From contig NZ_AP025344.1 of assembly GCF_021654795.1 (NCBI RefSeq), forward strand, positions 620,001 through 684,000: a stretch of DNA of 64,000 bases, given 5' to 3'. Source of the DNA: Paenibacillus dendritiformis. GTDB lineage: Bacteria > Bacillota > Bacilli > Paenibacillales > Paenibacillaceae. The number at the start of each line of letters is the position of its first letter. The stretch's first letter is position 1. A model generated the notes under the pieces. That model was not told the DNA's origin and ran no database searches. It worked only from the letters and a program-made list of their open reading frames with translations. The position numbers and the translations under genes were made by a program. Positions 7,719-15,845 of the stretch are shown here, piece after piece.

Positions 7719-8420
7719 ATGTCGATGTCGAGTGCGACCATATTGCTCGTCGATGACGAAGAGGAGATGACCGTGTTCGTGCAGGATGCGCTGGAGGATG
7801 CGGGCTATACGGTGATGACGGCTTACCGCGCAGAGCAGGCGGAGCGGATAATCCGCAGGCAGACGCCGGACTTGATTGTGCTGGACGTGATGATGCCGGG
7901 GACGGACGGGTTTCAATTTTGCAAGCAGGTGAGGGATGCGGTACCGTGTCCGATCGTCTTCGTCAGCGCCAGAGTGAGCGAAGCGGATCGGATCTACGGC
8001 TTGGCGGCAGGAGGCGATGATTATCTCGTGAAGCCGTTCAGCTTGCGGGAGCTGATGGCGCGCATTGAAGCGCATCTTCGCCGGGAACGCCGCAGTTCGC
8101 AGCGCAAGGACCACGGCTTGCTGAGGTACGGCCCTTTTACCGTCAGTATCGGGGGGCATGAGTTGAGTTGTCATGGGAAGGCGCTGGCGCTCACGAGCCG
8201 AGAGTTCGCTATCGTGGAGCTGCTTGCGATGCATCCGGGCCAAGTCTTCGCGCGCGAGCATATTTATGAGCAGGTATGGGGACTGGACGCGGTCGGCGAT
8301 GATGCGACGGTGACCGAGCATGTGAAAAATATCCGCGCCAAAATGGCAGCGGCCGCACCCGGCTCCCGCTGGATCGAAACGGTATGGGGCATCGGGTACA
8401 AGTGGAAGGATAGCCAATGA
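7719..8420 (+). CDS. OmpR/PhoB-family response regulator
   Basis: 233 residues. The receiver domain (about 7-122) has the acidic pair D12-D13, phospho-acceptor Asp56 in VLDVMMP, Ser83 and Lys106 in DYLVKPF. A winged-helix DNA-binding domain follows (about 135-230; EQVWG and GIGYKW are typical). It overlaps the sensor kinase gene by ATGA, so the two form one transcription unit. ATGs at 7719 and 7725 are both usable; a GGAGGAG stretch precedes them. The target is not evident; the neighbouring CPBP and GNAT genes are candidates only by position. Confidence 0.93.
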   Translation: MSMSSATILLVDDEEEMTVFVQDALEDAGYTVMTAYRAEQAERIIRRQTPDLIVLDVMMPGTDGFQFCKQVRDAVPCPIVFVSARVSEADRIYGLAAGGDDYLVKPFSLRELMARIEAHLRRERRSSQRKDHGLLRYGPFTVSIGGHELSCHGKALALTSREFAIVELLAMHPGQVFAREHIYEQVWGLDAVGDDATVTEHVKNIRAKMAAAAPGSRWIETVWGIGYKWKDSQ

Positions 8421-9856
8421 AGATCTATCCGTTCAAACGCCAGTTTATCGTTTATTTTTGTTGCGTTATCGGGTTCAGCCTGCTTGTATCGGCGATGGTA
8501 TGGGGCGGGTTCCTGTGGATGCTGAACCAGGGGAAGCTGGACTGGCTCCGGCCCGCCAATCATTATGAGAAAAAAGTCCCGTCGATTCAGAGGATGGTGG
8601 AGGAGGAAGGGGAGCGTCTGCTGCAAAAGCAGGGCGCCCAGGCCATGGAACGGCTTATCGATGAGAACGGCATGTCCTATGCCGTCGTGGATCGCCATGG
8701 CCGTTACCTCTATGGCACGCTGACCGATCCGCAGATTGACGGGCGCCGGGAGTTGATTCGGCTGCTTAACTCCACCGGCACGCAGAAGCTCGGGCAGATG
8801 CACACGGTCATGCCGATTATCGACAAGGCAGGGGGAGTCGAGGGCGCCGTTATTGTCTCGTATATCTTGAAGGCGGGCGTCTCGCCGCATGCGAAAAATT
8901 CATTCGCGGCCGTTATCATCCTTATGGTGCTGGTCATGCCCTTCCTTATCGTGATTCTGTTCACCTGGCTGTTCGGGAGTAGGTTCGGGCGCAAGCTGAA
9001 CCAGCCGATCCAAGCGCTGATTGAGGGGACGAGGAGGGTGCAGAGGCGCGATCTGGATTTCAGCTTCTCGTATGAAGGCACCTCCGAGATCGCGCAGCTG
9101 ATGAAGGCCATCGACGAGATGCGGCGGGAGCTGTCCTTGTCCCTGCAGCGCGAATGGAAGCTCGAGCAGGAGCGGCGGGACATGGTGGCGGCGCTGGCGC
9201 ATGATCTGCGCACGCCGCTCGCGATCGTGCAGGGGCATGTCGAAGGATTGCTGGAAGGCGGGATGAAGAACCCGGATCGGTTGGAGCGCTACTTGCGGAC
9301 CATCGATAAAAATACGAAGCGCGCGGCTCGTCTCGTGCAAGACATGAACAGGGTAGCGGAGATGGAAGTGCCTCAATTCCGGCTGAATTTCTATGAAGTG
9401 AATGTGGGAGTTTTCGTAGAAGAGAAGGCTTCCGAGATTGAGCGATTATGCGGGGAGCGGAACATTGAATTTCGCTGCAGCCTGGCCGGGAAAGCAGAGC
9501 ATCAGCGCGCAATGCTGGATGCGGATAAATTATCAGAGCTGCTGGACAATGTCGTGTCCAACAGCTTGCGCTATACGCCGCCGGGCGGGGCGATCGTCTG
9601 GACGACGGAATGCGCGCAAGACGATGTCACCCTGACGGTAACGGACACCGGCCCCGGATTCCCGCCCGATATGATGAAGGCGGTGTTCGACAAGTTCGTG
9701 CAGGGGGATCCGTCGCGCTCGGGCAATAAGGGCCATGCAGGACTCGGCCTGTACATGGCGAAGTTGATTGTGGAGAAGCATGGGGGCCATATCGATGCCT
9801 CCAACCGGCCGGAAGGAGGCGCATGCGTGACGGTAACGCTGCCTCGGTCGGGATAG
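8417..9856 (+). CDS. Sensor histidine kinase with HAMP domain
   Basis: 479 residues. Membrane helices at about 10-36 and 164-188 enclose an extracytoplasmic sensor region of ~125 residues. A HAMP linker (190-245) leads to the HisKA domain with His262 in ALAHDLRTPLA, then the HATPase domain: N box around Asn382 (NVVSNSLRYTPPG), DTGPGF at 410-415 and GLGLYMAK at 442-449. Start overlaps the regulator stop (ATGA). It should autophosphorylate and pass the phosphate to Asp56 of the upstream regulator. The sensed signal cannot be told from sequence. Confidence 0.93.
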   Translation: MKIYPFKRQFIVYFCCVIGFSLLVSAMVWGGFLWMLNQGKLDWLRPANHYEKKVPSIQRMVEEEGERLLQKQGAQAMERLIDENGMSYAVVDRHGRYLYGTLTDPQIDGRRELIRLLNSTGTQKLGQMHTVMPIIDKAGGVEGAVIVSYILKAGVSPHAKNSFAAVIILMVLVMPFLIVILFTWLFGSRFGRKLNQPIQALIEGTRRVQRRDLDFSFSYEGTSEIAQLMKAIDEMRRELSLSLQREWKLEQERRDMVAALAHDLRTPLAIVQGHVEGLLEGGMKNPDRLERYLRTIDKNTKRAARLVQDMNRVAEMEVPQFRLNFYEVNVGVFVEEKASEIERLCGERNIEFRCSLAGKAEHQRAMLDADKLSELLDNVVSNSLRYTPPGGAIVWTTECAQDDVTLTVTDTGPGFPPDMMKAVFDKFVQGDPSRSGNKGHAGLGLYMAKLIVEKHGGHIDASNRPEGGACVTVTLPRSG

Positions 9857-9921
9857 GAGGAGCATGTACTTTGCCTCGCGAACAGGCGATACGGCATTTT
9901 TTTCGGAAAGGATGAAGGGAT

Positions 9922-10905
9922 ATGACGATGTGCGGTACCGCAGTTCGATTGGTGGAACTGCATCAGGAGGATATTCCCGGCCTGATCGCTCTATCCGATT
10001 CCGTCGGATGGGACTATGACGAGCCCGAGCTCGTGACGATTCTGTCGGCAGGGCAGGTGTTCGGCCACAAGACGGAGCAGGGAAGCCTCGTATCCAGCTC
10101 GGCTGTGCTGTCTTATGGGGACGAGCTGGCTTCCATTGGCATGGTCATCGTTCATCCGGCGTATCGGGGGCGAGGTCTGGGCAAAGCAGCGGTACAGGCT
10201 TGTACAGGGGCGGTTGGCGATCAAGCCGCCGTCATGCTGATTGCAACGAAGGAAGGCGAGCCGCTCTATGCGAAGCTAGGGTTCGGTGCCGTGACATGCG
10301 TGCATAAGATGGTGGCCGATCGTTATTCAGCGGAGCTCCCTGTCCATGAAGCGGAACACTATGAGATCGAGCCATTCGATGGGGTGTGCCTGGACCAAGT
10401 TCATAGGCTTGATCGAATGGCGGTAGGCGCGGAGCGGCAGACTTTTCTCCATTCGCGGATCCGGCAAGCGAGGCAACGCGTGGTGCTGCGGGATAAAGCG
10501 AAGCAGATTGCAGGATATGGCCTAGCCGTGGCCGGACCGGTCCACTTGGTTCTCGGTCCCATTATTGCGCCGAATCCCGAAGCTGCGGCCTGTCTCATCC
10601 ATCATCTGGCGGCCGGGCATGACGGCAGGCTTCGCATCGATGTGCCGGACGAGCAGCGCGCTCTTCTTCCTTACTTGCGGCAATGCGGCTTCGAACGGGC
10701 CACCCGGCCTCCTGTTATGTCCTCCGTGGGCGGAATGTGCCAGAGCGGAACGGCACCTTGTATGGCATCGCTGCCCAAATTTTCGGGTGAACCGGAATGG
10801 ATGAGTTATGACGCTTCGCCGCCTTTTCCGCAAAATAAGGACACGTCACCCGCTGCATCGCGGGGCGTGTTCTTTTTTCTAGTCAGGGGGTTGACGATCT
10901 GCTGA
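9922..10905 (+). CDS. GNAT-family N-acetyltransferase, probably frameshifted near its 3' end
   Basis: The N-terminal half is a GNAT domain: IGMVIVHPAYRGRGLGKAAV is the acetyl-CoA-binding motif A with RGRGLG at about 82-87. A degenerate second GNAT half follows (residues ~150-270), so it is the two-domain type. As annotated the protein has 327 residues, but the last ~60 look non-coding and the frame runs through a terminator at 10,839-10,879. Shifting frame near 10,718-10,721 gives VLRGRNVPERNGTLYGIAAQ followed by IFG and a stop at 10,788-10,790, a convincing C-terminus. A one-base deletion (mutation or sequence error) is the simplest reading. Start has GGAAAGGATGAAGGGAT upstream. Confidence 0.75.
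   Translation: MTMCGTAVRLVELHQEDIPGLIALSDSVGWDYDEPELVTILSAGQVFGHKTEQGSLVSSSAVLSYGDELASIGMVIVHPAYRGRGLGKAAVQACTGAVGDQAAVMLIATKEGEPLYAKLGFGAVTCVHKMVADRYSAELPVHEAEHYEIEPFDGVCLDQVHRLDRMAVGAERQTFLHSRIRQARQRVVLRDKAKQIAGYGLAVAGPVHLVLGPIIAPNPEAAACLIHHLAAGHDGRLRIDVPDEQRALLPYLRQCGFERATRPPVMSSVGGMCQSGTAPCMASLPKFSGEPEWMSYDASPPFPQNKDTSPAASRGVFFFLVRGLTIC
10839..10879 (+). terminator. Rho-independent terminator after the GNAT gene
   Basis: GGACACG (10,839-10,845) pairs with CGTGTTC (10,866-10,872), with an inner CCCGC/GCGGG stem, followed by a T6 run. It lies inside the annotated reading frame of the acetyltransferase, supporting an earlier natural stop. Confidence 0.75.
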
Positions 10906-10928
10906 AAAAGGGGTACGATGCCAATATA

Positions 10929-10942
10929 GTTTCCTAGGAAAC
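10929..10942. promoter_or_regulatory. Palindrome 1 upstream of the MarR-MFS operon
   Basis: GTTTCCTAGGAAAC is a perfect 14-bp palindrome about 90 bases before the MarR start. It shares GTTTC...GAAAC half-sites with a second palindrome at 10,991-11,008, as expected of paired operators for a dimeric autoregulator. Confidence 0.6.
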
Positions 10943-10990
10943 GATAATGTGATCACTTTTTATCTGATTAAGTCTTTTATTTTGGCAATA

Positions 10991-11008
10991 TTGTTTCATA
11001 TGAAACAA
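10991..11008. promoter_or_regulatory. Palindrome 2 (likely MarR operator) near the start of the MarR gene
   Basis: TTGTTTCATATGAAACAA is a perfect 18-bp palindrome ending 22 bases before the MarR start codon. Its centre is 64 bases from that of palindrome 1. MarR proteins typically bind 16-20-bp palindromes overlapping their own promoter, so autoregulation is likely. Confidence 0.7.
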
Positions 11009-11030
11009 AATAATGGGTGGTGCTTGTAAC

Positions 11031-11558
11031 ATGGATAATACCGATATTGTAAAAATGCAACTTCACGAGATCTACATGAAATTCCTGCATCAGCAGGAGC
11101 TGCAAGAACAGTTGGAAAGCGAGGCGCTTCTGGCCGAAATCCAGCATTCGTTGTCCGGAGGCGCTTCGCTCAATCTCACGGAGATCCATGTCATCTCCTG
11201 TATCGGGCAGCATGAGCCGATCAATGTGACGGCCATCGCGGAGAAAATGTCTATCAGCAAAGGAAATATCTCGAAAATTTGCAGCAAATTGCTGAAGGAG
11301 GACTGGATTCGCAAGACGCAGCTCAGCGACAACAAGAAAGAAATTTATTTTCGCCTGACGGCGGCGGGGAAGAAGGCTTTTATGCTGCATGAGAAGCTGC
11401 ACGGGAGAGCGCGGGAATTGTTCGTTCGTTTTCTCGATCGGTATGACGGGGAGCAATTGAGCTTCTTGAAGCGCGTGCTGATGGACGGGATCGCGTCCTT
11501 GGAAGCGGGAGAGCTTCGCATTCGCTCCTCTCAAGCGATGGGGGAGAGGGAATCATGA
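11031..11558 (+). CDS. MarR-family transcriptional regulator
   Basis: 175 residues, a normal MarR length. A central winged helix includes INVTAIAEKMSISKGNISKI (recognition helix, about 67-86) and the wing LSDNKKEIYFRLTAAGKKA. The ATG at 11,031 is preferred: GGGTGG lies ten bases upstream, while the ATG at 11,013 has no site. Its stop overlaps the MFS transporter start (ATGA), and two matching palindromes precede it. The arrangement indicates a ligand-released repressor of the efflux pump; the ligand is unknown. Confidence 0.9.
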   Translation: MDNTDIVKMQLHEIYMKFLHQQELQEQLESEALLAEIQHSLSGGASLNLTEIHVISCIGQHEPINVTAIAEKMSISKGNISKICSKLLKEDWIRKTQLSDNKKEIYFRLTAAGKKAFMLHEKLHGRARELFVRFLDRYDGEQLSFLKRVLMDGIASLEAGELRIRSSQAMGERES

Positions 11559-12757
11559 GGGGAGGCAAGGAGGTTCGCTCCGCGTTTTTGCTCTATCTGG
11601 TCTGTATCAGCACCTTCTTTGCCTCGCTGATGCAAAATATATATTCGCCCATCCTTCCCCTGCTGCGGGATTCCTTCGGCGTTTCTCTTTCCATGGTCAA
11701 TCTGTCCGTGTCCTTATTTATCTTTATCGTGGCGGCAATGCAGATCGTGATCGGCTCTGTCATTGACATGAAGGGAGCGCGGATGGTGTTGATTCCCGGC
11801 CTCGTGCTCACGATAGGGGCCAGTATCGGCTGCGCGGTTACGGACGATTTTGCCGTATTCCTCGTATGCAGGGCGCTGCAAGCCTTCGGAACGGCAGCGA
11901 TCCCGCTTATCGCGGCCACGACCATCGGCCGCTTGTTCCAGGGCAGTCAGCGCGGCAGCGCAATGGGGACGTATCAGATGCTACTGTCGGTCGCTCCTGC
12001 GGCCGCTCCGGTGCTGGGCGGATGGATCGGGGAGCGGTACAGCTACCCGGGTATTTTCTGGTTCCTCGCAGGCGTGTCTATCCTCCTGCTGGCCGCGAAC
12101 GGAGTGTATTTTCCGCGGGACAAGAGGGCAGATGAGAAGATGGTTCGCCTGCGCGAACGAATTGCTCAATATGCCGGGATTATGAAAAATAAATTATCGA
12201 AGGCGATTTTCGCGCTCGCTTTTCTCTATTTCTTCATTTACTTTGAAATTCTTGTCTACCTGCCTGCGCTGCTGACCGATCACTATCAGGTCAGCTTGCA
12301 AATCGTCGGTCTGCTTTATTTGCCGATGGCGCTGAGCAATATTGCGGGGACGATGACATTTAAAGCGATCCAGGCGAAGCTGCCGCACCGCGCGCTGGCG
12401 GCCGGAGGCAGTATCCTGGCTGCCGCCAGCATGCTGCTGTTCGCGGCGACCGAGTCCGTCTCCTTGATCGGCTTGTCTGCGGCTTTGGTCCTGTACGGGA
12501 TATCCGGCGGCGTGCTGACGCCCTTGTTCGCCACGATGATCAGCAATGAGTTCGAATCGCAGCGGGGGAGTGCGCTGGGGCTGTTCAACTTCATTCGCTA
12601 TGTCGGCATGGCGGCAGGCCCGCTCGCAGGCGGATGGCTGCTCGCTTGGCTCAGCGGTACCGCCGTCTTCGCCCTGTTCGGCATCTTGGTCGCAGCGGTT
12701 GCCTGGTTGGCGCTGGGGCGGCTGCGCACGGCCGACTCCTTGCGGGTTGAAAAATAG
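11555..12757 (+). CDS. MFS drug:H+ antiporter (DHA1-like)
   Basis: 400 residues, with hydrophobicity consistent with twelve helices. The loop after the second helix carries the MFS motif A pattern (GSVIDMKGARMVLIPG, D and R retained), and a proline/glycine-rich motif C-like stretch (PAAAPVLGGWIGE) lies in the fifth helix as in drug antiporters. It begins within the MarR stop codon, so the pair forms one operon. Likely role: efflux of a toxic compound sensed by the MarR protein. A hairpin at 12,762-12,787 lies just downstream. Confidence 0.88.
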   Translation: MRGGKEVRSAFLLYLVCISTFFASLMQNIYSPILPLLRDSFGVSLSMVNLSVSLFIFIVAAMQIVIGSVIDMKGARMVLIPGLVLTIGASIGCAVTDDFAVFLVCRALQAFGTAAIPLIAATTIGRLFQGSQRGSAMGTYQMLLSVAPAAAPVLGGWIGERYSYPGIFWFLAGVSILLLAANGVYFPRDKRADEKMVRLRERIAQYAGIMKNKLSKAIFALAFLYFFIYFEILVYLPALLTDHYQVSLQIVGLLYLPMALSNIAGTMTFKAIQAKLPHRALAAGGSILAAASMLLFAATESVSLIGLSAALVLYGISGGVLTPLFATMISNEFESQRGSALGLFNFIRYVGMAAGPLAGGWLLAWLSGTAVFALFGILVAAVAWLALGRLRTADSLRVEK

Positions 12758-12761
12758 ACGG

Positions 12762-12787
12762 AAAAAAGCCGACCTTCACGGTCGGCT
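12762..12787 (-). terminator. Terminator between convergent genes
   Basis: AGCCGACC (12,767-12,774), loop TTCAC, GGTCGGCT (12,780-12,787). The A run at 12,762-12,767 becomes a T run on the minus strand, so it best fits termination of the minus-strand stalk-domain gene. The stem may also serve the MFS gene. Confidence 0.75.
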
Positions 12788-12795
12788 GCTTCCTG

Positions 12796-14064
12796 TTATT
12801 GCTTCAACGGCACGATGCTCTTCTCTACCTGCGCTATCGCGTCTTCCCCGATGAGCCCCAGTCTCCAGATGGCCGTGCCTTTCAGATCGTGGCGCTTGGC
12901 AAGTCCGATCACCGAAGAGACGGACTTGCTGTTCTCGCTGCCCATCGACAAGCCGAGGATCAGCTTATCCCGCGGCACTTCCTTCAGCGCGAGCTGAATC
13001 GCCTCGTCCACTTTATGCAGCGGTTCCGGGGCTTTTTCATCCTCGTACGCATACGCCATAATAATGATATCGTCCGCTTCGGAGGCGAGCGCCTTATAAT
13101 CGTATCCTTGATAAGCGCCGTTCAGCGGATGGAGCACGAGCGTCAGCTTCAGATCGGCGGCTTCGGCTTGCTTGGCAAGCTGCGCAACGAAGCGGTTGTA
13201 GTCCTGCTTCGCCTTGGCGATGTCGCCGGACAGTCCCAATCCTTCGAAATCAAGCGCTATGCCGGAGAAGCCCTTGTCCTGGGCCAACTCGATAATATCT
13301 TCCCTTGCCTTGGCCGCGAGCGCTTCATCCTCCAGCATATTGGTAAGCTCGTTCTTGCGATCCGAGGCGAAGACCATCAGGTAAGGGCTCGTCCCGTCCT
13401 GCTTCGCTCCGTTCACGATTGATTCCGGCGTAAGCTCTCCCGCTGGCTCCGGCCAGTAGAAGTCTTTGCCGCTGGTCGTGATCGTGCTATCCTCCTGCAG
13501 CCGCGCCCAGCCGAATGCCGCCGCGTCGAACTTCGTCAGGAGATGGCGCTCCTTGAAGGAAGCGATGGCATAGTAGGTCATGCTGTACATCTTCTTCGGC
13601 GGCGATTGAATGGAGACCGTCTTCACTGCGGCATTCCAGGATACCTTCGCTCCGAACTGCTTACCGAAGAAGCTGAGCGGAATATACGTCGTCCCCGCTC
13701 GGGCCAACGGCGCCATGGACAGCGCGACAGCTTGCCCGTCCACCTTCGCTGTCTTCTGGTTCAACTGCAGCAGCACGGACTTCTCCCCATCCGCCGTCGC
13801 CTGCTTCGCGGCCACGGTCTTGGTCTTCGGATTCCATGTCACCTCGATGCCCAGCGCTTCCGCAATGCCGCGGAACGGAACCATGGTCGTTCCTTGTATA
13901 ATCATCGGCTTCGCCGAGAATTCGAGCGGATAACCGTCCAGCACAATCTTCGTTCCTTCGGCCTGCTTCGGCTCTCCGGCGGCCTGTGCGGCTTGCTGCG
14001 GGAACAGCATCGCTGCTATACATAGCACCGCCAACATAGAATAGATATAACGACTCTTTTTCAT
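12796..14064 (-). CDS. Secreted protein: copper-amine-oxidase-like stalk domain plus GH18-like domain
   Basis: 422 residues with a clear signal peptide (1-29, cleavage after AQA). Residues ~38-155 form two halves of the copper-amine-oxidase N-terminal-like 'stalk' domain (VLDGYPLEFSAKPMIIQGTT and the PLARAGTTYIPLSFFGKQFG half). The rest resembles the glycoside hydrolase 18 barrel: AQDKGFSGIALDFEG corresponds to the DGxDxDxE strand, here with D-F-E. Relatives include spore/cell-wall GH18 proteins such as YaaH-type enzymes. A catalytic role on wall glycans is plausible but unproven, because the motif is reduced. It is monocistronic, with a terminator just after its stop. Confidence 0.78.
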   Translation of the reverse strand: MKKSRYIYSMLAVLCIAAMLFPQQAAQAAGEPKQAEGTKIVLDGYPLEFSAKPMIIQGTTMVPFRGIAEALGIEVTWNPKTKTVAAKQATADGEKSVLLQLNQKTAKVDGQAVALSMAPLARAGTTYIPLSFFGKQFGAKVSWNAAVKTVSIQSPPKKMYSMTYYAIASFKERHLLTKFDAAAFGWARLQEDSTITTSGKDFYWPEPAGELTPESIVNGAKQDGTSPYLMVFASDRKNELTNMLEDEALAAKAREDIIELAQDKGFSGIALDFEGLGLSGDIAKAKQDYNRFVAQLAKQAEAADLKLTLVLHPLNGAYQGYDYKALASEADDIIIMAYAYEDEKAPEPLHKVDEAIQLALKEVPRDKLILGLSMGSENSKSVSSVIGLAKRHDLKGTAIWRLGLIGEDAIAQVEKSIVPLKQ

Positions 14065-14346
14065 CGAACTACCCTCTTTCTATCGCGCATCGATGCAAAC
14101 GCGAATCTGCAACTCTATTTTTTTCGGTTTCTATTTTACGCAAAAACAGGGAGAGTTGCCATAGAAATGATAGACAAGAGGGAAGGAGCGCACCAAATGT
14201 TTTCGTAGAATGGGCGTGGGTTGCATTCATGGCTCGTGAGCCGGACTATTTTGGCAAAAACGGGAATGGAAGGGGAAACTTTCACACTATCAACGCAAAA
14301 GTGGTATCATATAGAAATTATGGCTACGCTGTGAGGTTGAAATTAG

Positions 14347-14880
14347 ATGAAGAAATGGATTTATTTGTTATTCTTTGGGCTGGCCGTTGTCGTTGTGGCT
14401 GCGACTGCGGGTTGTTCACTTGACGGCCAAAGCCACTATTCACTCACCGGGAAGAAGGTCAGCGAGGAATACAAGGTGGTGATTAATGGGAAGCCGATGG
14501 AAGGAGCCCTGATTGAGGGAAATCTCTATGTTCCGTTGCGCCCAATGTTGAAAGAACTGGACGTTGGTTTTACCGTTGATAGTCCAAACAAAGTCATTAC
14601 GGTGGGAGAGGAAAGTCCGGCTCCGCCGAACAAATTTATGGAGAAGAATGCATCGGAATTGAGAGCATTGCAACGAACTCTGGAAAACGAAACGCTGCCT
14701 AGTCTGAAAAAGAGAAGAAAACAGATTAGTGCCAAGATGACAGAACGATTCCAGGCAGGCGACAAAGAGGGGTACGAAGCGGAAACAAGACGGCTGGTGG
14801 AATGTAAAGCCGAGATGGCCCGTCGCACCGAAGAACTTCGTCTGGTTAAAGAAGCGTTGATCGCGAAGAGCCGCAAATAG
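14347..14880 (+). CDS. Lipoprotein with stalk-like domain and coiled coil
   Basis: 177 residues. The signal peptide ends in a lipobox (TAGC, Cys23). Residues ~44-85 (VVINGKPMEGALIEGNLYVP, LDVGFTVDS, KVITVG) match half of a copper-amine-oxidase-like stalk domain. Residues ~100-175 are charged and heptad-like, a probable coiled coil. It should sit on the outer face of the membrane. Function unknown. The ATG follows GAGGTTGAAATTAG. The 282 bases upstream hold no gene, only the divergent start region of the stalk/GH18 gene. Confidence 0.75.
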   Translation: MKKWIYLLFFGLAVVVVAATAGCSLDGQSHYSLTGKKVSEEYKVVINGKPMEGALIEGNLYVPLRPMLKELDVGFTVDSPNKVITVGEESPAPPNKFMEKNASELRALQRTLENETLPSLKKRRKQISAKMTERFQAGDKEGYEAETRRLVECKAEMARRTEELRLVKEALIAKSRK

Positions 14881-14887
14881 CTTGGAG

Positions 14888-14928
14888 ACGGGCCCAGGCC
14901 GGGAAACTCTCGCTGGGCTCGTTGTTTT
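14888..14928 (+). terminator. Terminator after the stalk lipoprotein gene
   Basis: ACGGGCCCAG (14,888-14,897) pairs with CTGGGCTCGT (14,913-14,922) over ten base pairs with one wobble, followed by TGTTTTG. Confidence 0.7.
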
Positions 14929-14975
14929 GTATATGCATTCCCCCGCTGGTGAGGACTTTTTAGAGGAGGGGGACC

Positions 14976-15531
14976 GTGAGGAAAATTATTGTGGTTGTCG
15001 CCGTTGCTCTTTTGCTTGCGGGATGTCGTTCCCTGGCAGGCTCATCACGCCCTGATCCATGTATCTTTCGCGTACATGACGGAGGAGTCATTTGTTATGG
15101 GATGGAGGCGGCTGAAGTCGAGTGGGTAGCGGGAAAAGGGGAATTAGCATCAAATGGAGAGTTCTTGATCTACGATCATGGTCTGGCGGTATATTATCGT
15201 AACAATGCTGCTTCGCTTATTTACATTGCCGAAGGAGATTATTATGCGCATCCCTCCGGAGCAAAAATCGGCGATCTCCCGGATAAACTTAAGGAAAAAA
15301 TACGGAACGGCAACGATAGACGATAAAGAAATAATAGGCGGGAGTCTTGTATATGTTTACGATTCGATCCATAATAAGCCGCTTGAATTAGATGATCATA
15401 AAAGCCTGCCTATAGAGGAACCCCCCGCCATCTTTCCCGCTGTGGGCGCCTACCTTGACGATAACGGATACATAGACATTCTGGCCGTTGGAGATTTGAG
15501 AGCCTATCTAACGGGGAAAGGAAATGAGTGA
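14976..15531 (+). pseudogene. Lipoprotein gene split by a frameshift at an A6 tract
   Basis: A GTG start at 14,976 (after GAGGAGGGGG) opens a lipoprotein with signal peptide and lipobox LAGC (Cys17). It runs 116 residues to a stop at 15,326. From the A6 run at about 15,295-15,300 the other frame continues cleanly to 15,531: KYGTATIDDKEIIGGSLVYV and onward to YIDILAVGDLRAYLTG. Joined (...DLPDKLKEK/KYGTATIDD...) they make one ~185-residue lipoprotein. The family was not recognised. One extra A would restore the frame, so this is a mutation, a sequencing error, or slippage on the A tract. Confidence 0.6.
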
Positions 15532-15608
15532 TATTGTAGACCCCAAATCTCTTTTCATTTTTGCATTGAAAGACCTAACCAGTCTCAAAAGCACATGCTC
15601 TTACCCTC

Positions 15609-15637
15609 AGCGTCTCCCACCAGGAGGCGCTTTTCTC
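15609..15637 (+). terminator. Terminator downstream of the split lipoprotein gene
   Basis: AGCGTCTCC (15,609-15,617) pairs with GGAGGCGCT (15,623-15,631), one wobble, followed by TTTTCTC. The remaining ~150 bases to the next promoter are AT-rich with no coding signal. Confidence 0.65.
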
Positions 15638-15784
15638 TATTTCCCCTCCCATCCCCATCACCTCTCCATAAGCATCTTTTCCCGGTTCGCCGCCACATCC
15701 CCCACAAATAAGTCCACCACTCCACCTAGCAACGCCCATCACTAAAAAACAAAAATATTGAATATTTTGAGGTTTGTTTATGTA

Positions 15785-15821
15785 AGTATGTACCATGTCA
15801 GCATACTATCCGGTCAGTATG
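15785..15821. promoter_or_regulatory. Three inverted half-sites before the acyl-CoA catabolic operon (possible TetR operator)
   Basis: AGTATG (15,785), CATACT (15,802) and AGTATG (15,816) form overlapping inverted repeats; the second pair encloses the palindromic core CCGG. They lie 25-60 bases before the first gene's GTG start and downstream of a possible -35 TTGAAT (15,758). A TetR gene ends the operon, so it may bind here. Confidence 0.45.
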
Positions 15822-15845
15822 TTTCGGGTGAAGGGGGATGGGCTA

